A program made the position numbers and the translations under genes. The notes beneath the pieces are model-generated. The model made no database searches. It saw nothing but the letters and a program-made list of their open reading frames with translations, and was not told the DNA's origin. DNA of 64,000 bases from Paralithodes platypus. Its lineage: Eukaryota; Arthropoda; Malacostraca; Decapoda; Lithodidae. Below, piece after piece: positions 10,500-21,256 of the stretch (its first letter is position 1; every line of letters starts with the position of its first letter). The DNA is taken from the NCBI GenBank assembly GCA_032716605.1, contig CM064552.1:5254597-5318596 (forward strand), in the 5' to 3' direction.

Positions 10500-11742
10500 G
10501 TCAAATTTTAGAATACAGTCACAATAATTGACCCTAAAAAGATTAAATTTATGGAACAATTTACTTGCCTCAAAACCTCTGTCCACTAAGAGTCTGTATA
10601 GTAACCTAGCTCTAGCCCAAAAGTCATCTACTTTAGTGCAGATTTTACAAAATCTTATTAATTGGGAATAAAAACAATTATAAGTGATTTTACTATCGAT
10701 ATTACTACTAGGGAAAGGAAGTTTATTACGTTAAAATTAAAATCATCAACTTTGTGATATACTTTAAGTATGCACTGTTCATTAACAATCTCTATATTTA
10801 TATCAAGAAAATTTTCAACTTTATAATTTACGTTACATTGTGTGAGGGGAATAGAATTAGGGTAAATAAGTTTAGCAACTTGATTAAAATTTAACAAATT
10901 GCAAACAAGAATATCATCAATATATCTACTATTATTACTTAACAGTTTAGCAAGTGCTAATTTTTCTGGAATTTTATTTTTCTTGCTACTGTCAACTAAG
11001 TCTTTTATATATTTTAAATTCTAAAGCAAGCAAGAATAAGTCTGCAATTAAAGGGCTAGCATTTCCACCCATAGGAATTCCTAATATTTGTTTGAAAATG
11101 TACGGCCCGAATCTAACATAAGTATTGAAAAGGAGGAATTTAAGGGCATCTTTAAGTTTAGTTCTATCAAAATATACAGAACTAGTGGGAGTAGAGCTAA
11201 GTAATGCATTATTAAAATATGTATAAACATTTATGAAATAATTACCATTCCTAACGAACCTGTCAAAGTGCAAATCTATAATAAAGCAAAGCTCTGAATA
11301 TACTAAATCTAAAGGCAAATTGGTATACAAAGTTGAAAAGTCGAAGCTATGTACCGAGGTAACTTTCGGCATGGTATTTATTTTATCAATAACTTCTAAC
11401 GAATTGTCAACACTCCAATAATAGTTAATGCCAGTTCTTCTCATGATGGTATTACAATATCTTTTATGAGTACTTTTAATGTATTTTAAGCAATTTACTA
11501 CTTGTTCTGATAGAGTTTTAGTGGTAGCAAATTTTGCTCCGGCAATAAAGCGATATTTATAAGGTCTTTTATGAAATTTAGGTAACATGTATAATTTTGC
11601 AATGCACTTGTTCTTATCAGAAAGTTTAATATCAAATATTATATTTTTCTTGGTATGTTCATCGATTAAGTTATCAATATTCAGATTATTTTGAATTTCA
11701 TAAACAGAATTACCGCAAATATTTTTACGTAATATGTTACCC
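10500..11742 (-). pseudogene. PLE reverse transcriptase, C-terminal part, frameshifted
   Basis: The longest open piece is 11588-10992 (MLPKFHKRPYKYRFIAGA... through motifs A and B). After a single-base frameshift near 11000 the frame continues with the YIDD motif C and thumb, shifts again near 10712, and reads on through CKICTKVDDFWARARLLYR. All catalytic motifs survive, so inactivation is recent or partial. Upstream codons 11742-11589 are in frame with the ORF. Confidence 0.85.
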
Positions 11743-12402
11743 TTAACCCGGGAGCTCGCGCGGGGGTGGGGGGATACTCTTAAGAGTTCCCCCGGCGCAC
11801 TGCGGGAGATTGTATCTTAAGAGTCAGAGAAAATAAAAATCAACTTTTGACATCGAAAAAAAAATATATTTTTTTATATTTTTTATTTTTTCATTTTTTT
11901 ATTTTTTTTTTGGCCCCTGGGCCATGCAAAATCTCAGTCCTCTACCTCCCCTCCTTCCCCACTTTCCTCCTCTCCTTCAGTTATCACCTATTTTCCCTGT
12001 TATTCCCGTATTCTGAGGTATATTTTCGTGCTAACATTAGAAATCCGATGGAGGGTGTGGTCATCACTGATAGCAAGCGAGTGCCAAGGAGAGAGAGAGA
12101 GAGTATCGATCGACTGTGTCTCAGTGGCCTTGGGGGAAATTGGCGGGAAAGCAGATTGCCTCACCCATACATTATACAACTCGCGGGCATATCTCCGATT
12201 TGACCATCCAAACGCTGTTTTCACTCGTTTTTATTGTTGTTTCAGGTTAATACCTTTATAATCAACCCATAATAGGCGCATATGGATAAGTATTAATGCC
12301 TATTTAATGGCACAATGAATATTTTAGTGGCGGAAACACCTCAAATACTTGTCAGCACAGGGGGACGTTTCCAATTACCCCCATGCGCACTTCAGAGGTT
12401 AA
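11743..12402. mobile_element. TTAA-flanked MITE inserted in the PLE ORF
   Basis: TTAA at 11743-11746 and 12399-12402. Imperfect inverted ends: CCCGGGAGCTCGCGCGGGGG, and in reverse complement CCTCTGAAGTGCGCATGGGG. Deleting the element plus one TTAA rejoins the PLE frame as KKELGI-KGNILRKN. The interior is T-rich near 11860-11910 and has no ORF of its own. Confidence 0.92.
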
Positions 12403-12963
12403 TACCTAATTCTTTTTTCATATTTTCAAGATAAAATTTCTTACATGTGAAGCTATAATTATTGCTGGCTTTATCTACTGTAGTGATTACAAAATGTTTA
12501 TGTAAATTTATTAAATCAGCTTTAAGCTTATTATAATTATAGTCTATAAAATCTGAAAGATTAAAATCATTTTTAAGCGAGAAAATTTTATTTCTAATTA
12601 ACTTAATTAATAATTTAGACCATGCTTCTAGTTCTCTCGCATTGCAGCACGCAATTTTTAACAATTTATCTTTTAATTTATTGACTGAAAAAACAATATC
12701 TTTTAAAATTATGTCCCATGTTACTTTATTACTCCCTATTCTAAATTTAAACCCTTTACGACATAGCTCCGCTAATTTGTCGTTTGCAAAATGTTTAACT
12801 AGTTCTACATCACCTGTTAATATGTGACATATCGGACTATAAATGAACTTTGCTAGTGCATCACGTCTGCTAGCTGGCATATCCATGACTCTTTCACACA
12901 CGCATTTATTATTATTGAAAATATCATTATCTGAAAGATTTCTTGAACTAATATGTAACCCAG
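12403..12963 (-). pseudogene. PLE N-terminal ORF segment
   Basis: Open for about 185 codons (NNNKCVCERVMDMPASRRDA to CKKFYLENMKKELGI). The TTVDKASNNYSFTCKKFY block is the PLE region just before the RT. The 5' boundary at 12963 abuts a LINE tail, and the missing upstream codons are found at 14645-14760, overlapping by 23 bp. Confidence 0.85.
12941..12963. repeat. 23-bp direct repeat, left copy
   Basis: 'tcttgaactaatatg' plus 'taacccag', identical to 14645-14667. Both copies encode the PLE residues GLHISSR on the minus strand. Looks like a target-site duplication. Confidence 0.85.
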
Positions 12964-13098
12964 ACTGCATTTCACACAACCACTTACGCCAACAACACAA
13001 TCTACACCCAATGAGAGCTCTGTGGGAAAGCCGATCGTGGCCATGGCCTTCCTCAGGGACTCGGGGCTGTTCGGCCAGGCAGCTTAGGGAACAACAAC
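12964..13098 (+). mobile_element. 5'-truncated LINE 3' end with (AAC)n tail
   Basis: Matches 51914-52050: 'actgcatttcacacaacc' through 'ggctgttcggccaggcagc' to 'gggaacaacaacaaac'. Same lineage as the LINE at 51263. Confidence 0.85.
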
Positions 13099-13614
13099 AA
13101 ACACACCTATCGTACACACTGCTACACACACCACGCAACAAACGCACACATCCATACACCCATCTAAACATACTTCACATGTATTGAGTATTGTTCGAAT
13201 GTGTGGAGAGGTTCCCCCCCATACCACACTTCTCGAAAGGGTAAAGTCAAAAGCATTTTGTCTCATCTTCTCACCTCCTCTCACTAATCCCTTACAATCT
13301 CTCTCTACACGCCGCAATGTTGCATTTTTCTCACTCTTCTACTGCTGTTACAATAATTAATGTTTTTACGGAGTTCGGGGCACCTGCCTGTCAACACATG
13401 CCCAGCCCTATTATGTCCAACAAAACACTGAATCTACCCAGCCACTTACGAACACATACGCTCACACATCTACACACAACAAAAACACAGACCCATGCCC
13501 TTCACCCAGCCACCCACCTACGAACACAGACACTCACACAACAAACAGACCCATACACTCACTTATGAACACATACCCAACACACAGACTAATGCCCTCC
13601 ACCCATCCACCTAC

Positions 13615-13765
13615 CTGTACAATGTGGTAAAGGCCTTGGAGCACCCGTTAGTCTGGCAGGTGTAAGGTTTCTGTTGGGCGTGGACTCTGAGGTGGATCTT
13701 GAGGGAGTAGGAAGTGAGGAAGGCCTTACCACATCCTGTAGCTACACACTGGAACCGGTACTCTC
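13615..13765 (-). CDS. MTF1: MTF1 coding exon 2: finger 2 and start of finger 3
   Basis: The 151-nt exon runs from acceptor ggttcccccag to donor TACAG|gtaggt. It encodes [37 protein letters not shown] and [14 protein letters not shown]. The RGEY linker, finger 2 ([12 protein letters not shown]) and finger 3 ([12 protein letters not shown]) match MTF-1 closely. It starts by completing Gly from exon 1 and ends in phase 2, completed by exon 3. It lies within a 1.68-kb block bounded by a 23-bp direct repeat of PLE sequence, which is odd for a host exon. Confidence 0.95.
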
Positions 13766-13789
13766 CTGGGGGAACCACATACCATTTAG

Positions 13790-14180
13790 GAAGATGTAAC
13801 AGAATGAGAAGAGAATGGTGAGATGGATATGTGAGGTTTAACTCAGGGGTGGGGTATCGAGCGAGGAATTAAGAAGGCGTCTGGGCATTAGGAGTGTCAG
13901 TGAAGGGATGCGCACGCCGCACGAGCCGACTTGGTTGGTTTGGACACGTGGAGAGAATGGATGATCAGAACTGGGTGAAGAAATGCCGGACTGTGAACGT
14001 AAGAGGAACTGCGTGTAGGGGTAGACCTAGAATGACGTGGGAGCAGGTACTCCGGTACGATCTCAAAATAAAGAACTTGACAACAGAGGCAACCCTTGAC
14101 AGGGCCGCCTGGAAAGCCGCCATTTAGGACGTGAGACTGTAACCACATTCTCTGTGGATAAAACGGTCTTTTAACTTGTA
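13790..14180 (+). mobile_element. LINE C-terminal fragment with empty MITE site
   Basis: Encodes SRLGWFGHVERMDDQNWVKK, RGRPRMTWEQVLRYDLKIK and ATLDRAAWKAAI, the end of a LINE ORF2. The 3' UTR ends 'aaaacggtcttttaacttg' followed by (TATG)-rich sequence. Paralogue of 7474-8025. 5'-truncated. Confidence 0.85.
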
Positions 14181-14379
14181 TGTACAGTATGTATATACCG
14201 GTATGTATGTACAGTACAGTATGTATTATAATAATGACAGACAGCTGGTTTTCTCTATTGTCACAAGTGGATTCAATAGCGCACACATTACATAACTATT
14301 CAAAGATCTTCAAACTTATAATGTTCATATATTCATTACAGTATAGTAATACGCCGAAAGGGGGTATTAAAATGTTTGC

Positions 14380-14644
14380 GACATGACCTGGTCTCACCTG
14401 AGAACTTATATTGTAAACTTTCCATGGTCAAAATTTTCTGATGACATTTGTGGGATGTTTTGCACTGGTATTGTAAATTAATGGAAGATATTTTGTTTTG
14501 TGTGAAAACATTATTTCTAAGTTGACCTCATAAGGTGCCAGACCAATGTTGACAATAAGTTGACGGAAAAAGCTCTTGTGTGATACCAGCTAAAGTTCCT
14601 TCCCACATTTGATTTGAGTGAATACAAAACCAAGGCTGTGTGAA
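14380..14644. repeat. Interspersed repeat fragment
   Basis: Resembles 43930-44130: shared 'tgtgggatgttttgcactggt'-like and 'gccagaccaatgttga' blocks. Class unknown. Confidence 0.45.
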
Positions 14645-14760
14645 TCTTGAACTAATATGTAACCCAGGGACCAGATACTCAAAGATGCTGTAATTTAAGG
14701 CGAGGCGAGAGGCATAACAAACCAATGAATTAATATATAATTCCTTGCCCACGACGTCAT
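14645..14760 (-). mobile_element. PLE N-terminal fragment, displaced
   Basis: The minus strand encodes MGKELYINSLVCYASRLALN, YSIFEYLVPGLHISSR. Its last residues repeat the first residues of the PLE body at 12963. Begins with the right copy of the 23-bp direct repeat (14645-14667). Confidence 0.75.
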
Positions 14761-15125
14761 AGCTTCCCCAACGTCATACCTTCCTCATAATAAGGAAACT
14801 GGACTATCATATGTTATAATACCTAGCTATGACTTGCTTAGGATATGACTGTCGTAGGGAGATAAGGTACGGTACCAGCTTCAAGAGGGCCCTTGATGCT
14901 GAACTCCAAAAGGTGCCAGATGAGCCCATCTTCGCAGGGGTGCGTGCTGCCCCCTCGAACAGTCTGCTGCACCAAATCACCACCCAGAACAAGGGGCGGC
15001 GCGCTCCTCGGTGCCACTAGATTGAGTGGCGAACCCATCTATAGGTTTTATAGGTACCACAAGTGTTACTTTAGAGTATCCTGCTGGGCCTTCCTGTGCT
15101 CCTTCCACTCTCCATTATTTTGATG

Positions 15126-15345
15126 TACTGTATAGTCTAGGCCTATTCATTATAATTAGGCCTGAAATCCTTATCACTAACCTCTGTAACTCCATAATGA
15201 CTGGAGTAATCAAGCTGATATGTCTACCATTTAGGGAGGGTCAGCCAGGGAATAGGTGTGAACATTTACAGCTTATTTCCTCTAGTCCTATTTAAGTTAC
15301 AGAAGTTAGGGGTCACAATTTGTGAATAAACTAGTTGTTCAGGCA
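15126..15345. mobile_element. MITE, 'CTATAGTC(C/T)ATTCATT' family
   Basis: Core matches seven window copies: 'cctctgtaactcc', 'tagggagggtcagcc', 'aataggtgtg', 'acagaagttaggggtcaca'. Left end 'tatagtctaggcctattcat'. Right end diverged. Confidence 0.65.
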
Positions 15346-15717
15346 TTCAAGCTTTCCATAGCCTAGGTTTTGACTTCACTCAGAACAAAGTGGGAGGAAC
15401 CTTTGACTTTTTACTGTAAACGTGTAAGACTCTGAGACGTGTTCTAAACTTGCCTGTCGTGATATACCGGTACCGGTATACGAGGTGAACTAAACAAACT
15501 CTTCAAATAATCCACTTCAACTGCTAATAAACCACACAAATAACCCACATCAACTATCAAAAACCACATACCCACCCACCTCTATGTGTTTTGAGGCGTG
15601 TCTTGAGATTGCGGGTAAACATATTCCTCATATAGGATAACCCACCTCACTGCTAATAAATTCCCACAAATAACTCACATCAACTATAATAAACCCTGTC
15701 TGGCCGTACTCACTCAC

Positions 15718-15944
15718 CTCTATGAGTCTTCAGGTGCGTCCTGAGATTGCCTGGGGTGCTGTAAGTGCGGTGACAGCCCTGGTAGGTACATGTGAGGCGT
15801 CGTGTGGTGGTGGTATTGGTGGCGGGGTCTGTGGCGCGCACCGTCAGTGTGGCGTGGCTTGGGGACTCAGGCATCTGTAGGCCCGACTCGCCCGGGTGGA
15901 TGTGCATCGTCACCTCATTCTCACGGATGGTGTGCTGAATATAC
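15718..15944 (-). CDS. MTF1: MTF1 coding exon 1 seen here: YIQHTI segment and zinc finger 1
   Basis: The 227-nt exon runs from acceptor ctctctctccag to donor AGAG|gtgagt. It starts with one nt completing a codon from an upstream exon. It encodes YIQHTIRENEVTMHIHPGES, then LTVRATDPATNTTTTRRL and finger 1, CTYQGCHRTYSTPGNLRTHL-KTHRG. Both the YIQHTI...I-x-PG segment ahead of the fingers and the RTYST-GNLRTH helix are diagnostic of MTF-1. Since translation enters from an upstream exon, the Met in this exon is not the start. Confidence 0.95.
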
Positions 15945-16772
15945 CTGGAGAGAGAGTTAGTCAGAGTTAGTCAGTCTTTCAAATAAATAAATTTTCATGA
16001 AATTATCAAAATAAGTACAATACAGTACTGGTATTGAATAATATGACTATGTACAGTTACCAACATAGTTCTCTTCCTCGTCGTGATCTTATGTATGAAA
16101 GTAAAATTAGTATGAATAATTTGCGAGTGTGGTTTCTTATAATTATCAGTTGACTAATCAGGAGTTAACCACTGAATAAGAAACTGCACTCTAATTCAAT
16201 CATGCATATAATTTTTCCATGTAGGCCTATACGATCACCGAGAGGAACAGAACTTATGTGGACAACTGTACAGTTCCGAACATATGAAGCAGATAGAGGC
16301 ACTAGGAAGGGATTATTTAATAGTAATATGGTAAAGGAATGATGGCACTCACTGCTTCCAACATTACTTCAAATGGCAAGATCCTGTGTAGTGGGTAAAA
16401 CTGTCTTTCAGATGCCTATTAACTAAGAAACATTGAACAGTATCTTTAACTAACCAAACATGATCTACTGTAGTATATCAGTGGACTATTTATGAATGTA
16501 AAATGTAAAAATATATTGTAACATTACCATTTTTTTTAGATATAAGTACTGTACAGGTCTCCCCGCTAAACAGGATTATACCCTTCAAAGTGGCAAACTC
16601 TTCCATTCACCTTCAAACTATATACTGTATTAATCTGTGAGAGCCATAAAGCTAGCCACATCTCCACAGCACCTGTACCTGCTTCATCTGCTCACAACTG
16701 TATGGTACTTTGCTACTTTTACATTATAATCTTATCAATATTATCACTTGCCACTTTTTCTTACATTCACAA
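15945..16772. other. Intron/upstream sequence, nothing identified
   Basis: AT-rich single-copy-looking sequence without ORFs, clear repeats or splice-linked exons that I can recognise. Confidence 0.5.
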
Positions 16773-17001
16773 TCGACCACTTGCGAGTTTCAGGCTATAA
16801 GGAAGTTGGAGCCGTGAACATCGATATTAAAGAGAAATGCAATAATAATGTGGGTTTCTGATGGATAAAAAGTATGATCAACTTGGTGATATGTATTCAT
16901 AAATGCATTATGACCGTATTTTAGCTGATAATTCTGCTAAATATTGATGGACACGGCTCCAACTTCCTTATAGACCAAAAATTGCAAGTGGTCAATTAAT
17001 T
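16773..17001. mobile_element. MITE, 'GACCACTTGC' family
   Basis: Long inverted ends: GACCACTTGCGAGTTTCAGG...aaggaagttgga on the left and tccaacttccttata...TTGCAAGTGGTC on the right (~35 bp). Other copies at 44986, 53715 and 57745. Confidence 0.85.
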
Positions 17002-17324
17002 ACTCTGCAGATCCTAGTCAGCAACAGAGTCTGGATGAGTTAGGATTCAAGGATATATCCCACAAGCGCTTTTTCCATCAATTTTCGATGTCGAACGAGA
17101 GACCTATTCCTTTCCTTTTAGTCATCATTACTAAATATACATATAACATCTGAGGTGAAGCCATTGATTTCAGGGGCTGATGAGTGATTGGTGCTTCTGA
17201 ATGCGTGTGTGCTTGCTTTTTGTGGGCAAACTGTTATGTGTTCTTCTCCCGTCACCTTTTTTTCCTTTCTCGTTCTCTTGCTGATCCTCCCTACCCCTTG
17301 TGGGAGTAAAGACTGGCTACTGAC

Positions 17325-17495
17325 TGATTCTATCTATCTATCTATTGCCGACGCCGTGATCCCCGAAGGGGTGGCCACGAACGAACCGCCCCCATGCACC
17401 TCTGTCCCCAGTCAGTCGACACCCCTCCCCCCAACCAGCACCGCCTTCGTTCATATACTTCCTCACTCCATCCTTCCACCTCTCATTCGGTCTAT
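17325..17495 (-). mobile_element. LINE 3' tail with (TATC)n
   Basis: 'ctatctatctattgccga' followed by ~150 bp nearly identical to 2043-2200 ('gatccccgaaggggtggcc'). A strongly 5'-truncated LINE copy. Confidence 0.85.
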
Positions 17496-17499
17496 GGAC

Positions 17500-18530
17500 T
17501 GATTGACTATACTAAATATACACTGTTATGCTTCACAATTCTCATCATATCATTGTAAGTGATAACATGGCCAAAACAATGCCAATTCATATAAATTTTC
17601 CTGTATTCTTTCTCATAAGAATTCTAGTTTTTCAGTCCCGGTTTGCCACACTGCTTGGCATCATCTGATTGAAGGGGTTTAAGCAAAAGTTAAAGGGACT
17701 AAATCTAAATAACTAAATCCACCAATAATGAAGGGGTTAAGCACTTGCCACAACTGCTGGCATTACATCATGGGTGTATATTTATTATAACTTGTGAGTG
17801 TACTGAGTTTACCACACACCACTACCACTGTTGACTGACAACTGACAGTATGGTACCCAGTATGATAATAGGGAGTGGGGCTGAAACCATACTATCTCCA
17901 CTATCATGTCCTTAAGGCGGTGTCACGCAACCGCATTTCCTGGCAATTTTCTACGAGCATTTTTATTCTTGATCTATTTTGAAGCTCTTTCACATTGTAA
18001 TCTGAAAACTAGATCGAAGATAAGATTATGTTAGGTACGGTACGGTAGGTCTAGTCAAAATTCTTATGAAGTTGCCAAACTACAATTGCCCGTAAAAAAT
18101 ACTACTATCACCACTTCCACTACTCTACCCCCCACTCCCTCCCTTCTCCAACCTATACAACCACAATAGTAAAAACATATTTCTATGTGTACAAAGGTGA
18201 CAAAATGCAAAGCTGCCTGTAACAAGTGTCGCCCCCAAAGTTGAAAAAGTGACAGAAAACCAAAATCAAGGTACAGGTACGTTAGAGTCAAAATGTCTGG
18301 ACATACAGAGCTTGAAGCAGTTTAAGTCATAGGATGAGGGAAAGACAGATTGAGGGAGAGTTCCAGAGCTTACTTGTTGACTATACATTCACCCACTACA
18401 ATACTACTCCCCTCCCCCACCCCCCACCAACACCCCTACTACCCTCTCCTCTTCATCACTACTGTAACCAAGAGACCCTATAGTAACAGAAATCGGCCAA
18501 CCTCCTCCATCTTGGTGCCACTGGTGATAT
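17500..18530. other. Intergenic, no gene recognised
   Basis: No supported ORF. Contains a TTAA-ended remnant near 17690-17745 ('gttaaagggac...aaggggttaa') and a C-rich low-complexity stretch near 18405-18440. Confidence 0.4.
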
Positions 18531-18537
18531 TGTCCTC

Positions 18538-18660
18538 TCTTTACACTCTTGATGGTGTAATGGTTAGAGCGTGGAAGTTGTGTATGAGGTACGGTATACT
18601 AGGTTCAAATCCTGGGAGAATCACATGCTTTCATTAATTTCATTTGGAGGTTATCGGTGT
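18538..18660 (+). mobile_element. tRNA-derived SINE
   Basis: GATGGTGTAATGGTTAGAGC (A-box region) and AGGTTCAAATCCTGG (B-box), then 'catgctttcattaattt'. Same family as 4486 (minus) and 55420. Confidence 0.8.
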
Positions 18661-18866
18661 TAAGAACGATGTTAAAAATAATATCCATATCCATTATAAT
18701 CATTCAGCCATACACGAACAGAATAAAATACTTGCCCCTTGGACCTAAATTCTATATGATCAAAAATATATTATCATACCGTTCTTTAATAATTACGGCA
18801 CCAAAATTGCGTCCTAAAGAAAAAGATGACCGCTCTCCCTTACACCAGAAGCTCCACATTAACAAC

Positions 18867-18889
18867 CCCCCCCCCCCCCCCCCCCCCTG

Positions 18890-18916
<27 letters not shown>
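18867..18916. repeat. C homopolymer followed by (CA)n
   Basis: About 20 C in a row, then TGA and about 12 CA units. Low complexity. Confidence 0.95.
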
Positions 18917-18920
<4 letters not shown>

Positions 18921-19606
18921 ATGACAGTGCTCTCTTACTACAGAATCTCCACTGTAAACCCTCACACACACAGACACTATCAGCTAGCACGTCCCCCTAG
19001 GTACCGTTATCAAGCCATTAAGGTCTAATCTTTGGTAACAAGGGAATATGAACCTGTGTTGTGGATCTTCAACGTTATTACTCACACACATGGATCCCAA
19101 GCTCCTGATCGCAATGTCAGACATCAGAGGCACTGTAGCTCAGCATCGGTACCTCATTTTAAGTTCCTTCATTGTTCATTAAAAAGTTGCTATACTGTAC
19201 TTCAAAATTCATATTTTTTCTCATAATTGTACGGTACTGTATATGAAAACAATTGAGTATAATCCCCCCTCCCCCCAAAAAAAAAATGTTTCACAGTCTT
19301 TATGGAGCACAACTCTAGGTGAGGCAGTACTCTAGAGTTGCAACCATATTATACAGCATAGTAAAGGTACAGTACTGTATCTATAAATTATAAAAACATA
19401 TTGTAAAAGTGTATACCGTACAGTACTGTACTGTAAATCCAAAGTATTAGTAAATATTTAAGCTGAGAGGAAAAGGGCATAATTCCTCTCATTCTTATCT
19501 AACGTGGGTGATAATCTTCAAGAGCGCGCTGGCTTTACCGGTACTATACAGTATACAGTACTGTACAGTAGTACCGTACCATACTATATATGATAACTGA
19601 TTAATC

Positions 19607-19922
19607 AAGTGACGGCGTCTCTTCCGTGGGTTGACCTCCCAATCTACCAAGATTGGAAGCCAAAGTGTCACATTTTTCCCTTGCCCCTCAACTTTCTCTT
19701 CATAATTGCTGAGGGGTCACAAGGCCCTGGGTGGGGCTTTGGTTTCCCGGGCGTTTCCGCACCCTCCTCAGCTCCCCGCCATGGAGTGGCTTCGGTCACC
19801 CAGGCTTTATTGTGGTCGGCAGGGAAGGTTCTGTGGGGGCGCTCGGTTATGGCCTTGGAATTGCTCGGGGCCTTGGGGCTATTCGGCCAGGCAGCTTGGG
19901 GAACAACAACAACAACAACTGA
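19607..19922 (+). mobile_element. SINE A, (AAC)n tail
   Basis: ~315 bp from 'gtgacggcgtctcttccgtg' to 'ggcagcttggggaacaac' and (AAC)n. The body has 'ccatggagtggcttcgg' and 'cccaggctttattgtgg'. The last ~40 bp are shared with the LINE at 51263. Seven full or partial copies occur in the window. Confidence 0.9.
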
Positions 19923-20204
19923 TTAATCAATCTTCCAGATGAAACTAACACTATCAAGTATGATGCTTTGCTTTTAATTAGCCTATATCCTGGCAGCATT
20001 TGGCTAATATTTTTACATTTATCAGGTGTGCTAATGAGCTTATGTGTATCTACATGATAAAATGAACCTAAAAAAATTGACAGGATTAATAGAAACACAA
20101 TTAGAGGAGGAGCACTTTATTGGCAATTTGGAGGCAGCTTCTTCCTGAAGCTGTCTGCAAAACGTCAATAATGAATAAAGTCTATCTACCAGTACTGTAT
20201 CTAT

Positions 20205-20600
20205 CTATCTATTGCCGGACACCTTACTTCCCTTCATGAGGGTGGCCATACACAGAAGACCCCTAAGTGGACCTATCCCTTATATGAGGGACAACCCATG
20301 CCAGTTTGCTGAAGGACTTACAGGAATGACCACTCAATTTAGGACCTGTCTGACCTCGAGGCCCTCTATATATCTTTTTAGCACAATTTTTCTACGGTTG
20401 TGTTCGGCTAGTCCATCCACTAACCTGCTTCACCCTTATGTAAGTACAGTAGTACCGATTTGTATCAGGTTTACTCCCCTAGACAGGTTGCCGACCAAGG
20501 CTGACGAGTTCCATCCACCCGGATTTTTATAAGGTTGTCTCCCCTAGATGGGTTGCCGAGCAAGGCTAACGAGTCCCATCCACCCGAACAATGAATAAAG
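20205..20600 (-). mobile_element. SINE B, (TATC)n tail
   Basis: (TATC)n then 'tattgccggacaccttac', and the body 'gggacaacccatgccagttt', 'ctcccctagacaggttgccga'. Copy at 43186-43605, fragments at 20660 and 52730. The first ~50 bp next to the tail resemble the LINE tails at 2043 and 17341. Confidence 0.8.
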
Positions 20601-20794
20601 TGCTCCTTCTAAAATAGTGTGTGACCCGGTGAAGTATACATGTTAGCACAGGCTATTTTTCCATCAATTGCCGGACACCTTCATCCCAAGGGGGTGGCCA
20701 TGAATGAAACGCCTTCATCAAGGCAAGTTGTTCGATGTTCTTGCTTGTTTATGGGGGAGGATTGCTATACCCTGTTCCAAGTAAGTTGGTCAAA

Positions 20795-21256
20795 ACTCTT
20801 GAATATTAACCTCTATAACTCACAAACTACTAGAGTAATCAAGCTAATATTTCTACCATTTGGCAAGAGTCAGCCTGGGAATAAATGTGGAAATTTACAG
20901 CCCATTTGCTCTAGCCATTTTAGAGCTACAGAGGTTAGGTTTCACAATTTCTGGACTACCTATTTGGGACAGGGTATAGTTATTCTCACTTTTCCTTGGA
21001 AGTTTTCATGTGTTTCTAATAATCCATAACTATACTCTGTTCATTCTAGGTTGGGCAGAAATCACAACCTCTAACCTCTGTAACTAAAAAAGGGTTTGAG
21101 CAAATGAGCTGTCAATTTCCACACCTATTCCCTAGCCAAATCATCCTGGTCTTCCTATGCGGTAGAAATATTAGCTCGATTAATCTTGTCCTTTTTGAGT
21201 TACGAGAGGTTATAATTTAGGATTTCTCTCCAACCTAGAATGAACAGACTATAGCC
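20795..21256. mobile_element. Two adjacent MITEs, 'CTATAGTC(C/T)ATTCATT' family
   Basis: 20800-20985 and 21030-21256 are opposite-orientation copies. The second has ends 'aactatactctgttcattctagg' (left) and 'cctagaatgaacagactatag' (right), an inverted pair, with inner 'aaagggtttgagcaaatg'. Confidence 0.75.

Larger units (their letters stand above)
9950..12963 (-). mobile_element. Penelope-like element (PLE), main body
   Basis: Minus-strand retroelement. The N-terminal half (12963-12403) encodes ISSRNLSDNDIF, DMPASRRDALAKFIYSP and TGDVELVKHFANDKLAELC. The RT (11742-10500) has motif A HSFDFSTLYTNLPLD, motif B ILGIPMGGNASPLIADLFLL and motif C SRYIDDIL. The thumb contains YKVENFLDINIEI. The 3' UTR runs to about 9955. 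A MITE at 11743-12402 splits it, and frameshifts lie near 11000 and 10712. No GIY-YIG endonuclease is visible after the thumb. PLEs copy themselves with an RT related to telomerase. Confidence 0.9.
890..15944 (-). other. MTF1: MTF1 gene locus (metal-response transcription factor 1), 3'-partial
   Basis: Seven coding exons on the minus strand: 15944-15718, 13765-13615, 8799-8668, 7045-6972, 5741-5305, 1682-1505 and 975-890. All have AG acceptors and GT donors, and every junction keeps the reading frame (1285 nt). The product has the six-finger MTF-1 array. In the family this is a zinc-sensing nuclear factor that binds metal response elements (TGCRCNC) and activates metallothionein and zinc-transporter genes. 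The start codon exon is not securely found, and the C-terminal activation region lies beyond the left edge. Introns are filled with LINE, PLE, SINE and MITE copies. Identification rests on finger-by-finger recall of the family (for example the RGEY linker between fingers 1 and 2 and finger 4 TTLSDLRKH), not on a search. Confidence 0.92.
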
